64,000 bases of DNA from Paraburkholderia nodosa. GTDB taxonomy: Bacteria; Pseudomonadota; Gammaproteobacteria; Burkholderiales; Burkholderiaceae. Each line of letters opens with the position of its first letter. Position 1 is the first letter of the stretch. Positions 40,143 through 48,402 of the stretch are shown here, one piece after another. Under the pieces are notes generated by a model. The model made no database searches. It had not been told where the DNA came from and was given only the letters and a program-made list of their open reading frames with translations. Both the position numbers and the translations under genes were made by a program. Location: contig NZ_MCNV01000012.1 of the NCBI RefSeq assembly GCF_001718195.1, positions 1 to 64,000 on the forward strand. Reading direction: 5' to 3'.

Positions 40143-43100
40143 ATGCATTTGCTGCGCACTACGCCAGGCGGTTTCGTCGACGACACGCAGGGCGTTATCC
40201 GGATCGACCAGCAGCCCGCCGAGATCGTCGTGCTCAGTTCGGCGGACACGACGCTCGCGCTGCTGGCGAGCGTCGTGCCGCGCCTGCCCGCAGGTTTTCC
40301 GAGCGTGCGGCTTGCGAACGTCACGTATTTGCGCCAGCCCGCGTCGGTGGACTTCTACGTCGAAGATGTCTTGCAGCACGCGCGCGTGGTGGTGGTCGAT
40401 CATCTGGGCGGCGAAACGTACTGGCCATATGGCATCGAGCAGGTCGTCTCGCTAGCCGAGCGCCGCGGGCAACTGCTCGCGATGTTTTCGGGCGACTTGC
40501 AGGAAGACCCCAATCTCATCGCGAAGAGCCGCGCCGAGCCCGAGTTTTGCCGCTTGCTGTGGCGTTATCTGCGCGAAGGCGGCGCGGCCAACGCCGAATC
40601 GTTCCTGCGTGCGCTCGCGTGGCGCGCATTCGACTGGGGCAGCGAGCCTGCGCCGCCCATTGCGTTGCCCGCCGCTGCGCTCTATTGCCCGCAGCGCGAC
40701 GTCGCGACCATCGACGAATGGCGCGCGCGCTGGCAACCTGGCGCGCCGGTCGTCGCGCTGCTGTTTTACAAGGCGCATCTGCAGGCGGCGAACGCCGCCG
40801 CTTTCGATGCCCTCATCGACGCGCTGCTCGCGCGCGGCCTGAACCCGCTGCCGCTTGCGATCACGTCGCTCAAGGACACTTTGAGCCGCGACGTGCTCGA
40901 TCAACTGGCGGCCGAGCACGACGTCTCGCTCGTGCTGAATACCACGGCCTTCGCGGCTTCGTCGCTCGACGACCCCGAACCGATCGCGCTCGCCGGCGAC
41001 GCGCCCGTGCTCCAGGTGATCCTGAGCGGCGGCAATCGCGAAGACTGGGTGAAGGACAATCACGGCCTGAATTCGCGTGACATCGCCATGCATATCGCGC
41101 TGCCCGAAGTGGACGGCCGCGTGATTACGCGTGCGATCAGCTTCAAGGGCCTCGCATACCACTGCAAAGAGACGCAGGTCGATGTCGTGCGCTATCAGCC
41201 CGATGCCGAGCGCGTGGCGTTCGTCGCCGAACTGGCGCGCCGGTGGTGCCGTCTGCGCAGCCTGCCGAACGCGGAGAAGAAACTCGCGCTCGTGCTCGCG
41301 AACTATCCGATGAGCGAAGGGCGCATTGGCAACGGCGTGGGACTCGACACGCCGGCCTCGGTGGTCGGCATCCTGCGCATGCTGCGTGACGAAGGCTATC
41401 GCGTGGCCGATCTGCCCGAAGACGGCGCCGCGCTCATGCGCATCCTCACGCAGGGCGTGACGAACGATCCGGACACCCGCGCGCTGCGCCCCGCATGGCA
41501 GAGTCTCTCTCTCGATGACTACCGCGCGCGCTTCTCGCAGCTGGCAGCCGAGGCGCAAAATGCGCTGATCGCGCGCTGGGGCGTGCCGGAGGACGACCCC
41601 ACCGTGCGCCGCGGCCGTTTCATGATTGCGGGCTGGCGCTGTGGCCAGGTGTTCGTGGGCATTCAGCCTTCGCGCTCGCGCGGCGACGACACCTACGCGA
41701 ACTACCACGACGCCGAGCTCGTGCCGCCGCACGCGTATCTCGCGTTTTACTTCTGGCTGCGCGAGACCTTCGGCATCGACGCCATCGCGCACGTGGGCAA
41801 GCACGGCAACCTGGAGTGGCTGCCGGGCAAGAGCGTGGCGCTCGCCGACACCTGCTGGCCCGACATGGCGCTCGGGCCGCTGCCGCATCTGTACCCGTTC
41901 ATCGTCAACGATCCGGGCGAGGGGAGCCAGGCCAAGCGCCGCGCCCAGGCCGTGATCATCGATCACCTGATGCCGCCGCTCACGCGCGCCGAAAACTACG
42001 GACCGCTGCAAGACCTGGAGCGTCAGGTCGATGAGTATTACGAAGCATTGATGGTGGACCCGCGCCGCGCGAAGCTGCTGCGCAAGACCATACTCGCGAC
42101 GATCATCGAGCATCGGCTGCACGAGGAATTGAGCGTCGCCGCGCCGCAGGATCAGGCTGCCGAAGACGAATTGCTCACGCGCGCCGACGCTTACCTGTGC
42201 GAGCTGAAGGAAGCGCAGATTCGCGACGGCCTGCATACGTTCGGCGAATCGCCGCAAGGCCAGCAGCGGCGCGATACGCTGCTCGCGCTCGGACGATACG
42301 CATGCGGGGACGGGCAGGGCGCGAACGCAGGTCTCATCGATGCGCTCGCGCGAGACCTGCGCATCGATCACCTCGTCGATCCGGCCACGGTCGATTGGGC
42401 TGCGCCGTGGCAAGGCCCGCGTCCACCACGGCTCGCAGCGGTGAGCGATACGCCATGGCGTCATGCGGGCGACACGCGCGAACGCCTGGAAATGCTCGCG
42501 GCCACGCTGATCGAAGACATTTGCTCAGGTCAACGAAGCGATGCGGAGACTGCGTCGCTTCCCCACGCGACCCAGGTGCTTGCGCGCCTGCGCGACGACG
42601 TGCTGCCGCGCCTCGACGCCTGCGGCCCCGAAGAGATGCGCCAGCTGCGTCGTGGCTTCGAAGGCCGCTTCGTGCCGCCAGGCCCGAGTGGTTCGCCCTC
42701 GCGCGGCCGCCCCGATGTGCTGCCCACGGGCCGCAACTTCTATTCCGTCGATACGCGCGCCATTCCAACGCAAGCAGCGTGGGCGCTCGGCATGAAATCG
42801 GCGCATCAACTCATCGAGCGCCATCTGCAGGAGCACGGCGACTACCCGCGCGCCATTGGGCTTTCGGTCTGGGGCACGGCGACGATGCGCACCGGCGGCG
42901 ACGACATCGCCCAGGCGTTCGCGCTGATCGGCGTGCGGCCGAAGTGGGCCGCCGGCAGCCAGCGCGTGACCGACTTCGAGATCATGCCGGTCGAGGCGCT
43001 GGACCGGCCGCGCATCGACGTGACGCTGCGCGTATCGGGCTTTTTCCGCGACGCGTTTCCGAGCGTCATGCATCTGTTCGACGCCGCCGTGCAGGCGGTG

Positions 43101-43937
43101 GCCGATCTCGACGAGCCGGAGCACCAGAACCCGCTGCGCGCACGCGTGCTGCGCGAGCGCGATGCGCTGGTCGCGAACGGCATGGCCGCCGACGAGGCGC
43201 GACGCCGCGCGGGCTGGCGTGTCTTCAGCGCGCGCCCCGGCGCGTATGGCGCGGGCTTGGAGTCGTTGATCGACCATCGCCAGTGGCAGACCGACGCCGA
43301 TCTCGCGAACGCGTACCAGGCGTGGGGCGGTTACGCCTACGCACAAAAGAGCGCGGGCGACGAGGCGAGCGAGGCGTTCCGCGCGCGACTCGCGACACTC
43401 GACGTGGTCCTGCAGAACCAGGACAACCGCGAACACGACCTGCTCGACTCGAACGACTACTACCAGTTCCAGGGCGGCATGGCCGTGGCGGCGCGGCATT
43501 TTTCGCAGGCCCAGCCCGCGCTCTATCACGCGGACCACAGCAACCCCGCCGCGCCGCGCATTCGTCCGCTGCACGAAGAGATTGCGCGCGTGATCCGCTC
43601 GCGCGTGGTGAACCCGAAGTGGATCGACGGCGTGAAGCGCCACGGTTATAAGGGCGCGGCGGAAATGGCGGCGACCGTGGATTACCTGTTTGGCTATGAC
43701 GCGACTGCGCGCGTGGTGGGAGATCATCAGTACGCGCTCGTCGCGAACGCCTACGTGCACGACGACGACACGCGCGAATTCATGCAGCGCCACAATCCGC
43801 ACGCGCTGCATGCCGTGTGCGAGCGCCTGCTCGAAGCGATCCAGCGCGGGCTCTGGCAGGAGCCGGGCAAGCATCGCGCACAACTCGAACACCGTCTGCT
43901 CGAAGCCGGGCAGCATCTGGAAGGATCAGGACCATGA
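40143..43937 (+). CDS. cobN: cobaltochelatase large subunit CobN
   Basis: A 1264-residue CobN/BchH/ChlH-type subunit that binds hydrogenobyrinic acid a,c-diamide and inserts cobalt with ATP from its AAA+ partners. Typical stretches include IAHVGKHGNLEWLPGKSVAL, PHLYPFIVNDPGEGSQAKRR, IDHLMPPLTRAENYGPLQDL and SDNYYQ-like text near the end (LLDSNDYYQFQGGMAVAARH). Length is normal for CobN. The ATG at 40143 follows GAGG. Its TGA overlaps the ATG of the chlI-like gene (ATGA), coupling large-subunit and ATPase translation. Together with CobW and the chlI/vWA pair it makes a complete chelatase; dedicated cobS/cobT are not seen. Confidence 0.97.
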   Translation: MHLLRTTPGGFVDDTQGVIRIDQQPAEIVVLSSADTTLALLASVVPRLPAGFPSVRLANVTYLRQPASVDFYVEDVLQHARVVVVDHLGGETYWPYGIEQVVSLAERRGQLLAMFSGDLQEDPNLIAKSRAEPEFCRLLWRYLREGGAANAESFLRALAWRAFDWGSEPAPPIALPAAALYCPQRDVATIDEWRARWQPGAPVVALLFYKAHLQAANAAAFDALIDALLARGLNPLPLAITSLKDTLSRDVLDQLAAEHDVSLVLNTTAFAASSLDDPEPIALAGDAPVLQVILSGGNREDWVKDNHGLNSRDIAMHIALPEVDGRVITRAISFKGLAYHCKETQVDVVRYQPDAERVAFVAELARRWCRLRSLPNAEKKLALVLANYPMSEGRIGNGVGLDTPASVVGILRMLRDEGYRVADLPEDGAALMRILTQGVTNDPDTRALRPAWQSLSLDDYRARFSQLAAEAQNALIARWGVPEDDPTVRRGRFMIAGWRCGQVFVGIQPSRSRGDDTYANYHDAELVPPHAYLAFYFWLRETFGIDAIAHVGKHGNLEWLPGKSVALADTCWPDMALGPLPHLYPFIVNDPGEGSQAKRRAQAVIIDHLMPPLTRAENYGPLQDLERQVDEYYEALMVDPRRAKLLRKTILATIIEHRLHEELSVAAPQDQAAEDELLTRADAYLCELKEAQIRDGLHTFGESPQGQQRRDTLLALGRYACGDGQGANAGLIDALARDLRIDHLVDPATVDWAAPWQGPRPPRLAAVSDTPWRHAGDTRERLEMLAATLIEDICSGQRSDAETASLPHATQVLARLRDDVLPRLDACGPEEMRQLRRGFEGRFVPPGPSGSPSRGRPDVLPTGRNFYSVDTRAIPTQAAWALGMKSAHQLIERHLQEHGDYPRAIGLSVWGTATMRTGGDDIAQAFALIGVRPKWAAGSQRVTDFEIMPVEALDRPRIDVTLRVSGFFRDAFPSVMHLFDAAVQAVADLDEPEHQNPLRARVLRERDALVANGMAADEARRRAGWRVFSARPGAYGAGLESLIDHRQWQTDADLANAYQAWGGYAYAQKSAGDEASEAFRARLATLDVVLQNQDNREHDLLDSNDYYQFQGGMAVAARHFSQAQPALYHADHSNPAAPRIRPLHEEIARVIRSRVVNPKWIDGVKRHGYKGAAEMAATVDYLFGYDATARVVGDHQYALVANAYVHDDDTREFMQRHNPHALHAVCERLLEAIQRGLWQEPGKHRAQLEHRLLEAGQHLEGSGP

Positions 43938-44968
43938 GCGCAGCGCCCACGCGTCCCGCGTTTCCCTTTACCGCGCTGGTTGGCCAGGCGGCATTGCAGC
44001 GCGCGCTGCTGCTCGCGGCCATCGATCCCGCGATAGGCGGCGTACTGGTGAGCGGGCCGCGCGGCACCGCGAAATCCACGGCGGCGCGTGCGCTCGCGGC
44101 GCTCTTGCCGGAAGGCGCGTTCGTCACGCTGCCGCTCGGCGCGAGCGAGGACAAGCTGATCGGCACGCTCGACCTCGAAGCGGCGTTGCGCGAGAGCGCG
44201 GTGCGCTTCGCGCCGGGGCTGCTCGCGCGCGCACACGGCGGCGTGCTCTACGTGGACGAAGTGAACCTGCTGCCCGATGCGCTCGTCGACGTGCTGCTCG
44301 ACGCGGCGGCGAGCGGCGTGAATACCGTGGAACGTGATGGCGTGTCGCACACGCACGACGCGCACTTCGTGCTGGTTGGCACGATGAATCCCGAAGAGGG
44401 CGAGTTGCGTCCGCAATTGCTCGATCGCTTCGGCTTGATGGTCGAACTCGGCACGCCTTATGACGTCGCTGAACGGCAACGCATCGTCAAGGCGCGGCTT
44501 GCATTCGACGCCGATCCGCAGGCGTTTTGTGCGGTGCGCGAGGCCGAACAGCGCGCGCTCGCGCAGCGCATCGCGGCGGCCCGCGATGCGCTCGACAAGC
44601 TCGACTGGAGCGACGCCGTCCACGAGCGCGCCGCGCAGCGTTGCATCGAGGCCGCCGTCGACGGCTTGCGCGCCGATCTCGTGATGCTGCGTGCGGCGCG
44701 CGCGCTCGCCGCGTTCGAAGGGGCGCAGGCGGTGAGCCCGGAACACGTCGACGAGGTTGCCGATTGCGTGCTCGCGCATCGCCGGCACGCCATGCCCCAG
44801 CGTTCGGATGCGCCGTCTTCACCCGAGACGCAGCCGCCCGCCTCGCCGAGGCACGAGGACAAGCATACCGAAACATCATCGGATGCCGATTGGGGCGAGT
44901 TGCCGCCCGAGCCCGTCGCGGCGAAGGCCGTGAAGGGCGTGATCCCGCTGCCCGCAAAAAAACGCTGA
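43934..44968 (+). CDS. chlI: ChlI-like AAA+ ATPase subunit of cobaltochelatase
   Basis: A 344-residue AAA+ protein of the magnesium-chelatase I type. Walker A is SGPRGTAKSTAARALA, Walker B GGVLYVDEVNLLPDALVDVL, sensor region FVLVGTMNPEEGELRPQLLDRFGL. It follows cobN with ATGA overlap, so it powers cobalt rather than magnesium insertion. A charged linker (SETQPPASPRHEDKHTETSS and on) leads to the end at codons GCA AAA AAA CGC TGA. That ending is a slippery site. A -1 slip would continue into the von Willebrand domain encoded next and give a 566-residue ChlD-like protein, while normal termination gives this short ATPase subunit. Confidence 0.93.
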   Translation: MSAAPTRPAFPFTALVGQAALQRALLLAAIDPAIGGVLVSGPRGTAKSTAARALAALLPEGAFVTLPLGASEDKLIGTLDLEAALRESAVRFAPGLLARAHGGVLYVDEVNLLPDALVDVLLDAAASGVNTVERDGVSHTHDAHFVLVGTMNPEEGELRPQLLDRFGLMVELGTPYDVAERQRIVKARLAFDADPQAFCAVREAEQRALAQRIAAARDALDKLDWSDAVHERAAQRCIEAAVDGLRADLVMLRAARALAAFEGAQAVSPEHVDEVADCVLAHRRHAMPQRSDAPSSPETQPPASPRHEDKHTETSSDADWGELPPEPVAAKAVKGVIPLPAKKR

Positions 44969-45015
44969 CCCGTCGGGCACAGGCCGCCGCCTCGGCACAG
45001 GGCGGCGCTCGACGG
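44956..45015 (+). other. probable programmed -1 frameshift site (A7 slippery run plus stem-loop)
   Basis: The zero frame reads GC A AAA AAA CGC TGA, with seven A residues at 44956-44962 and the stop 3 bases later, close to the E. coli dnaX arrangement. Seven bases on, CCGTCG (44970-44975) pairs with CGACGG (45010-45015), and GCCGCC (44983-44988) with GGCGGC (45001-45006). The pairs nest in one two-part stem-loop at the spacing used by stimulatory structures. The vWA reading frame is open across the site in -1. Confidence 0.85.
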
Positions 45016-45633
45016 CGAGAAGGCCCGGGACGCGGTCCCGCACAAGTTGCGAAGCACGGCGAGCGCATCGCCTGGCCGCCCACGTTCGCGGCCAAACGCG
45101 CCGGATCGTTGCAGGCGCGACATTTCCGCTACGCCAAACGCAAGACGGGGTCCGGCGCGCTCCATTGCTTCGTCTTGGACTGCTCGGCTTCGATGCTCGC
45201 GCGCGGCCAGCTCGCGCTCGCCAAGGGGTTGTTGATCGCGCTATTCGACCGCGCCCGCGCCGAGCGTGTGGAAGTGGCGCTGATTGCTTTTGGGGGTGCC
45301 GGCGCCGAGCTGAGGTTCGGGCCCGCGGTGCCGCGCTGGTGGAACGAGCGCTGGATCGAGCCGATCGGCGGGGGCGGCGGCACGCCGCTCGAAGCGGGCA
45401 TCGGCTGGGCGGCACAGGTGCTCGACACTGCCGCGCGCCGCGATCCGGCGCGCACCCGCCATCTCTGGCTGTTCAGCGACGGCCGCACGACGCAGTGGCC
45501 CGCGCGGCCACGCCACGCCGACCACGTCACGGTGATTGATTGCGAACTTGGCGCGCTGCGCCTGGGGCGCTGCGAGGCACTCGCGCAAGCATGGGCCGGC
45601 GAGTGCCTGGACGCTCAGGCGCTGCTCGCCTGA
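44962..45633 (+). CDS. von Willebrand (vWA) domain subunit of cobaltochelatase, -1 frame continuation
   Basis: About 223 residues in the -1 frame relative to the ATPase gene. A basic stretch (LTRRAQAAASAQGGARRREG) leads to a vWA domain with MIDAS motif DCSAS (HCFVLDCSASMLARGQL), later Thr in GGGGGTPLEAGI and Asp in LFSDGRTTQW. This corresponds to the C-terminal half of ChlD/BchD or CobT. There is no ATG or GTG between the ATPase stop and the domain, only a CTG at 44965 and a TTG at 45109 without ribosome sites. Expression is therefore expected by frameshifting from the upstream gene. The end at 45633 is 7 bases from the convergent PilZ gene. Confidence 0.88.
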   Translation, partial: TLTRRAQAAASAQGGARRREGPGRGPAQVAKHGERIAWPPTFAAKRAGSLQARHFRYAKRKTGSGALHCFVLDCSASMLARGQLALAKGLLIALFDRARAERVEVALIAFGGAGAELRFGPAVPRWWNERWIEPIGGGGGTPLEAGIGWAAQVLDTAARRDPARTRHLWLFSDGRTTQWPARPRHADHVTVIDCELGALRLGRCEALAQAWAGECLDAQALLA

Positions 45634-45640
45634 ACGCGCG

Positions 45641-46609
45641 TCAGCGCATGCTGCCGGTCCAGTAGAGTACGTCGTCCTGACGATCGAATACGTACACTTT
45701 CATCGCCATTTGCTCGGCGGCCGTGAGGCGGTCGAGTTCGAGGCCGAGCGTCGCGTGCGCGGGGTCGCCCGTTTCCGCTTGCACGTTGCGGATGACAGCG
45801 CTGGTTTCGATCGCCGTTGCGTTGTCGCCCGAGCGCAGCTGGAAGGCCACGCGCAGCCGCTCGCCAACCTTGCCGAGCGCCCACGCGGCGCTCACCGAAA
45901 GCCCGAGCGCGCTGATCCCGCGCGCGAGCGCCACGCCGTCATAACCCGCACCTTCCTCGCCGATGCCGTAGCGCACGGGAAATTGCGCGCGCACCCGAAT
46001 CGAGCGGCGTTCGCGCAGGCGGCGGATGTTGGCGGGCTTCGAAAGCACGAGATAGTCGAGCGGCGACTGGCTGAGCGCATGCACGGTGCATACGAAGCGA
46101 TAGACGGCCTGGCTCGCAATCGCGACGATCTCCACGTTTTCACCCGGCGTGATGGCGACGGGGCGGCCATCGACATAGGGCGTCGTCACGAAGAGCGCCT
46201 CGTTGGGCGCGAAACCGATCATGCGGCACGGGTGCATCGGCGCGCCGCTCGCACCCATCTGCGGACGCAGGCCCATCAGCGCGCCGATGGTCAGGTGCAT
46301 GTCGCGCGTGGTGGCCGCGGTATCGCCGATGCTAGCCCCATTCGCGGCCGTCGCGCTCTCCGGTGCAACCTCGAGCCGTTCCTTGTCGCCGCGATGCAGC
46401 TCGAAATGCAGGAACAGGAAGTCGCGTTCCGCTTCACCCATCAGCACCGAGCCGGCATCGAGCAGCAAGGCGCCGTCCCGATCGACGACAGGCCAGGCGA
46501 GCGGCTCGCCGACCGGCAGGGCTTGCGGCGTGAGCGGGGCGGCTTCGGTTGCAGCGTCGGCTGCGGCGTCGGTGGCTGCGGCTTGATCTTCAGTGGTCGG
46601 GTTGGTCAT
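45641..46609 (-). CDS. PilZ / YcgR-like flagellar brake protein
   Basis: A 322-residue c-di-GMP effector-type protein. An acidic Ala-rich N terminus precedes a YcgR-type N domain (about 85-210; LFVTTPYVDGRPVAITPGEN). A PilZ domain follows at about 215-315. The first ligand motif is present (RRLRERRSIRVRAQFPVRYG contains RxxxR). The second, normally D/NxSxxG, reads RGISALG here, so the acidic or amide residue is lost and nucleotide binding may be altered. The start at the ATG at 46609 is by composition; no good ribosome site is seen and a GTG exists at 46651. It diverges from a GGDEF cyclase 213 bases away, suggesting a local c-di-GMP module. Confidence 0.82.
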   Translation of the reverse strand: MTNPTTEDQAAATDAAADAATEAAPLTPQALPVGEPLAWPVVDRDGALLLDAGSVLMGEAERDFLFLHFELHRGDKERLEVAPESATAANGASIGDTAATTRDMHLTIGALMGLRPQMGASGAPMHPCRMIGFAPNEALFVTTPYVDGRPVAITPGENVEIVAIASQAVYRFVCTVHALSQSPLDYLVLSKPANIRRLRERRSIRVRAQFPVRYGIGEEGAGYDGVALARGISALGLSVSAAWALGKVGERLRVAFQLRSGDNATAIETSAVIRNVQAETGDPAHATLGLELDRLTAAEQMAMKVYVFDRQDDVLYWTGSMR

Positions 46610-46822
46610 CGGCGCAGGGTGGACGGTGAGCGGTTCGCGTCGCGAATTCACTTCGCGGGTTCACCTGGTTTACGGCGCTACGACAGGGAAATTGAGTATG
46701 TGCCGCGATTCGAAGGCGGTTTCGCGAGCCGCAGTATGATGGCGCCTGAATGCAATCTGTAATCGGCCGGCACGCGGTACGAGCGGTATCAACGGAACGC
46801 GCGGAGCAAGAGGAAACGCCTC

Positions 46823-48394
46823 ATGAAGCTCTGGACACGATGTTTGCGAATCCTCCGCCAATGGAACCGGGCGCTCATGCAGTGGGTGGGCAGCCATCCG
46901 TTCATTGTCGGCACGATGGGCTCGCTAGTCGGCGCGGCCATCGTTGCCATCGTGCTGTTGGGGCTGATGCAGCAGCGCACCCAGGCCATCTTCGGCACGC
47001 AGCGCCATTCGGCCGCGCTCGTTGCGCTGATGTCGAACGACCTCGAGGCGAATTTCGGCATCTACGACCTTTTGCTGATCGATGCCGCCGAAAGCGTGCG
47101 CGACCCGCGTACGCAAGGGCTTCCGGCCGACATCCGCCGCAAGTTGCTGTTCGGCCGCGTGGCGGCCGGCGCGTATCTCGACGACGCGTTCAGTGCCGAC
47201 GCGAGCGGCAATATCGTGGAATCGCGGGACGGCCGCGCGTATCCCGGCGTCAATCTGGCGGATCGCGACTATTTCACGGTGCAGCGCGAGCGCTCGGTCG
47301 GCATGTTTATTTCGGACCCGATTCGCTCGCGCACGCGCGAAGGCCAATACTCGATTGCGCTGTCACGCCGCGTGAGCGAATACGACGGCTCGTTTGGCGG
47401 CGTCGTGCTGCTCACGCTGCGGCTCGCGTATTTTCAGCAACTGTTCGACCGTGTCGACGTCGACCCGAAGGGCAGCGCGTTCATCCTGCTGAGCGACGGG
47501 ACCATGCTCGCGCACCGTCCCTATTCGGACTACGAAGTGGGTGCGCAAGTCGGCGAGCTGGAATACATCCAGCCGATGCTGAAGGCGGGCGCCGGCTCGT
47601 TCATCGCCGCGGGCGAGGAGGACGAGGTCGAACGCATCTACACGTTCAAGCGTGTTCCGCACACGACACTCATCGCGGTGGTCGCGCCTTCCGTGGACGG
47701 CGCGCTCGACGCATGGCGGCACCGCCTGCAAATCTATGCGCCGATGGCGTTGATCTTCGGCGCGCTGATTGCGGCTTCGTCGTGGCTGCTCGCACTGTCG
47801 ATGCGCACGCGGCTCGCCACGCAAAAAGAATTCGAACGTCTCGCGGTTACTGACGCGCTCACGGGCCTCTTCAACCGGCGCGCGCTCGACTTGCGCATCG
47901 AAACCGAATGGCAGCACGCGAGACGCGCGGGCGAACCGCTCTCGGTGCTCTTCATCGATATCGACAAGTTCAAGCTCTTCAACGACTTCTACGGGCACGC
48001 AGAGGGCGATAAGGTGCTCGCTGCCGTGGCACGCGCGATACGCGAGGCCTGCCGCCGCGCCACGGACATGGTTGCGCGCTACGGCGGCGAAGAGTTCGCC
48101 GCGGTCCTGCCGGCCACGCCGGCGGACGGCGCCGTGAAAATCGCGGAAGCGGTGCGCCAGCAAGTGGCGGCGCTCGGAATCGCGCACGAGCACAGCGAAT
48201 ACGGCACGCTGACCGTGAGCATTGGCTGCGCCACCTGCGTGCCGCACAAGCGCGATGGCGCGCAGGCGCTGCTGCGCGCCGCCGACGCGGAGCTTTACGC
48301 CGCGAAGCAGGCGGGGCGCAATCAGGTGAAAGCGCGCGAGTTCGAGGGTGCACCACCCGACCCGCGCGACGCGCTGCCTACCTTGAAGGCGTGA
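46823..48394 (+). CDS. membrane-bound GGDEF diguanylate cyclase with dCache-like sensor
   Basis: A 523-residue inner-membrane enzyme making c-di-GMP from two GTP. One membrane helix at about 27-50 and a second at about 300-325 bracket a periplasmic dCache-like sensor (GRAYPGVNLADRDYFTVQRE is the usual ligand-region text). The GGDEF domain covers about 345-505 with active motif YGGEEF. An inhibitory I-site is present, RATD five residues before GGEEF, so product feedback is expected. It starts at the ATG at 46823 after AGAGGA. It lies between the two cob regions but shows no link to cobalamin; its neighbour is the divergent PilZ protein. Confidence 0.93.
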   Translation: MKLWTRCLRILRQWNRALMQWVGSHPFIVGTMGSLVGAAIVAIVLLGLMQQRTQAIFGTQRHSAALVALMSNDLEANFGIYDLLLIDAAESVRDPRTQGLPADIRRKLLFGRVAAGAYLDDAFSADASGNIVESRDGRAYPGVNLADRDYFTVQRERSVGMFISDPIRSRTREGQYSIALSRRVSEYDGSFGGVVLLTLRLAYFQQLFDRVDVDPKGSAFILLSDGTMLAHRPYSDYEVGAQVGELEYIQPMLKAGAGSFIAAGEEDEVERIYTFKRVPHTTLIAVVAPSVDGALDAWRHRLQIYAPMALIFGALIAASSWLLALSMRTRLATQKEFERLAVTDALTGLFNRRALDLRIETEWQHARRAGEPLSVLFIDIDKFKLFNDFYGHAEGDKVLAAVARAIREACRRATDMVARYGGEEFAAVLPATPADGAVKIAEAVRQQVAALGIAHEHSEYGTLTVSIGCATCVPHKRDGAQALLRAADAELYAAKQAGRNQVKAREFEGAPPDPRDALPTLKA

Positions 48395-48402
48395 GCGCTT
48401 TT

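Noticed and set aside
44527..44961. Upstream extension of the vWA reading frame inside the ATPase gene
   Set aside because: This part is the out-of-frame shadow of the AAA+ domain; the vWA product needs only the segment after the slippery site.
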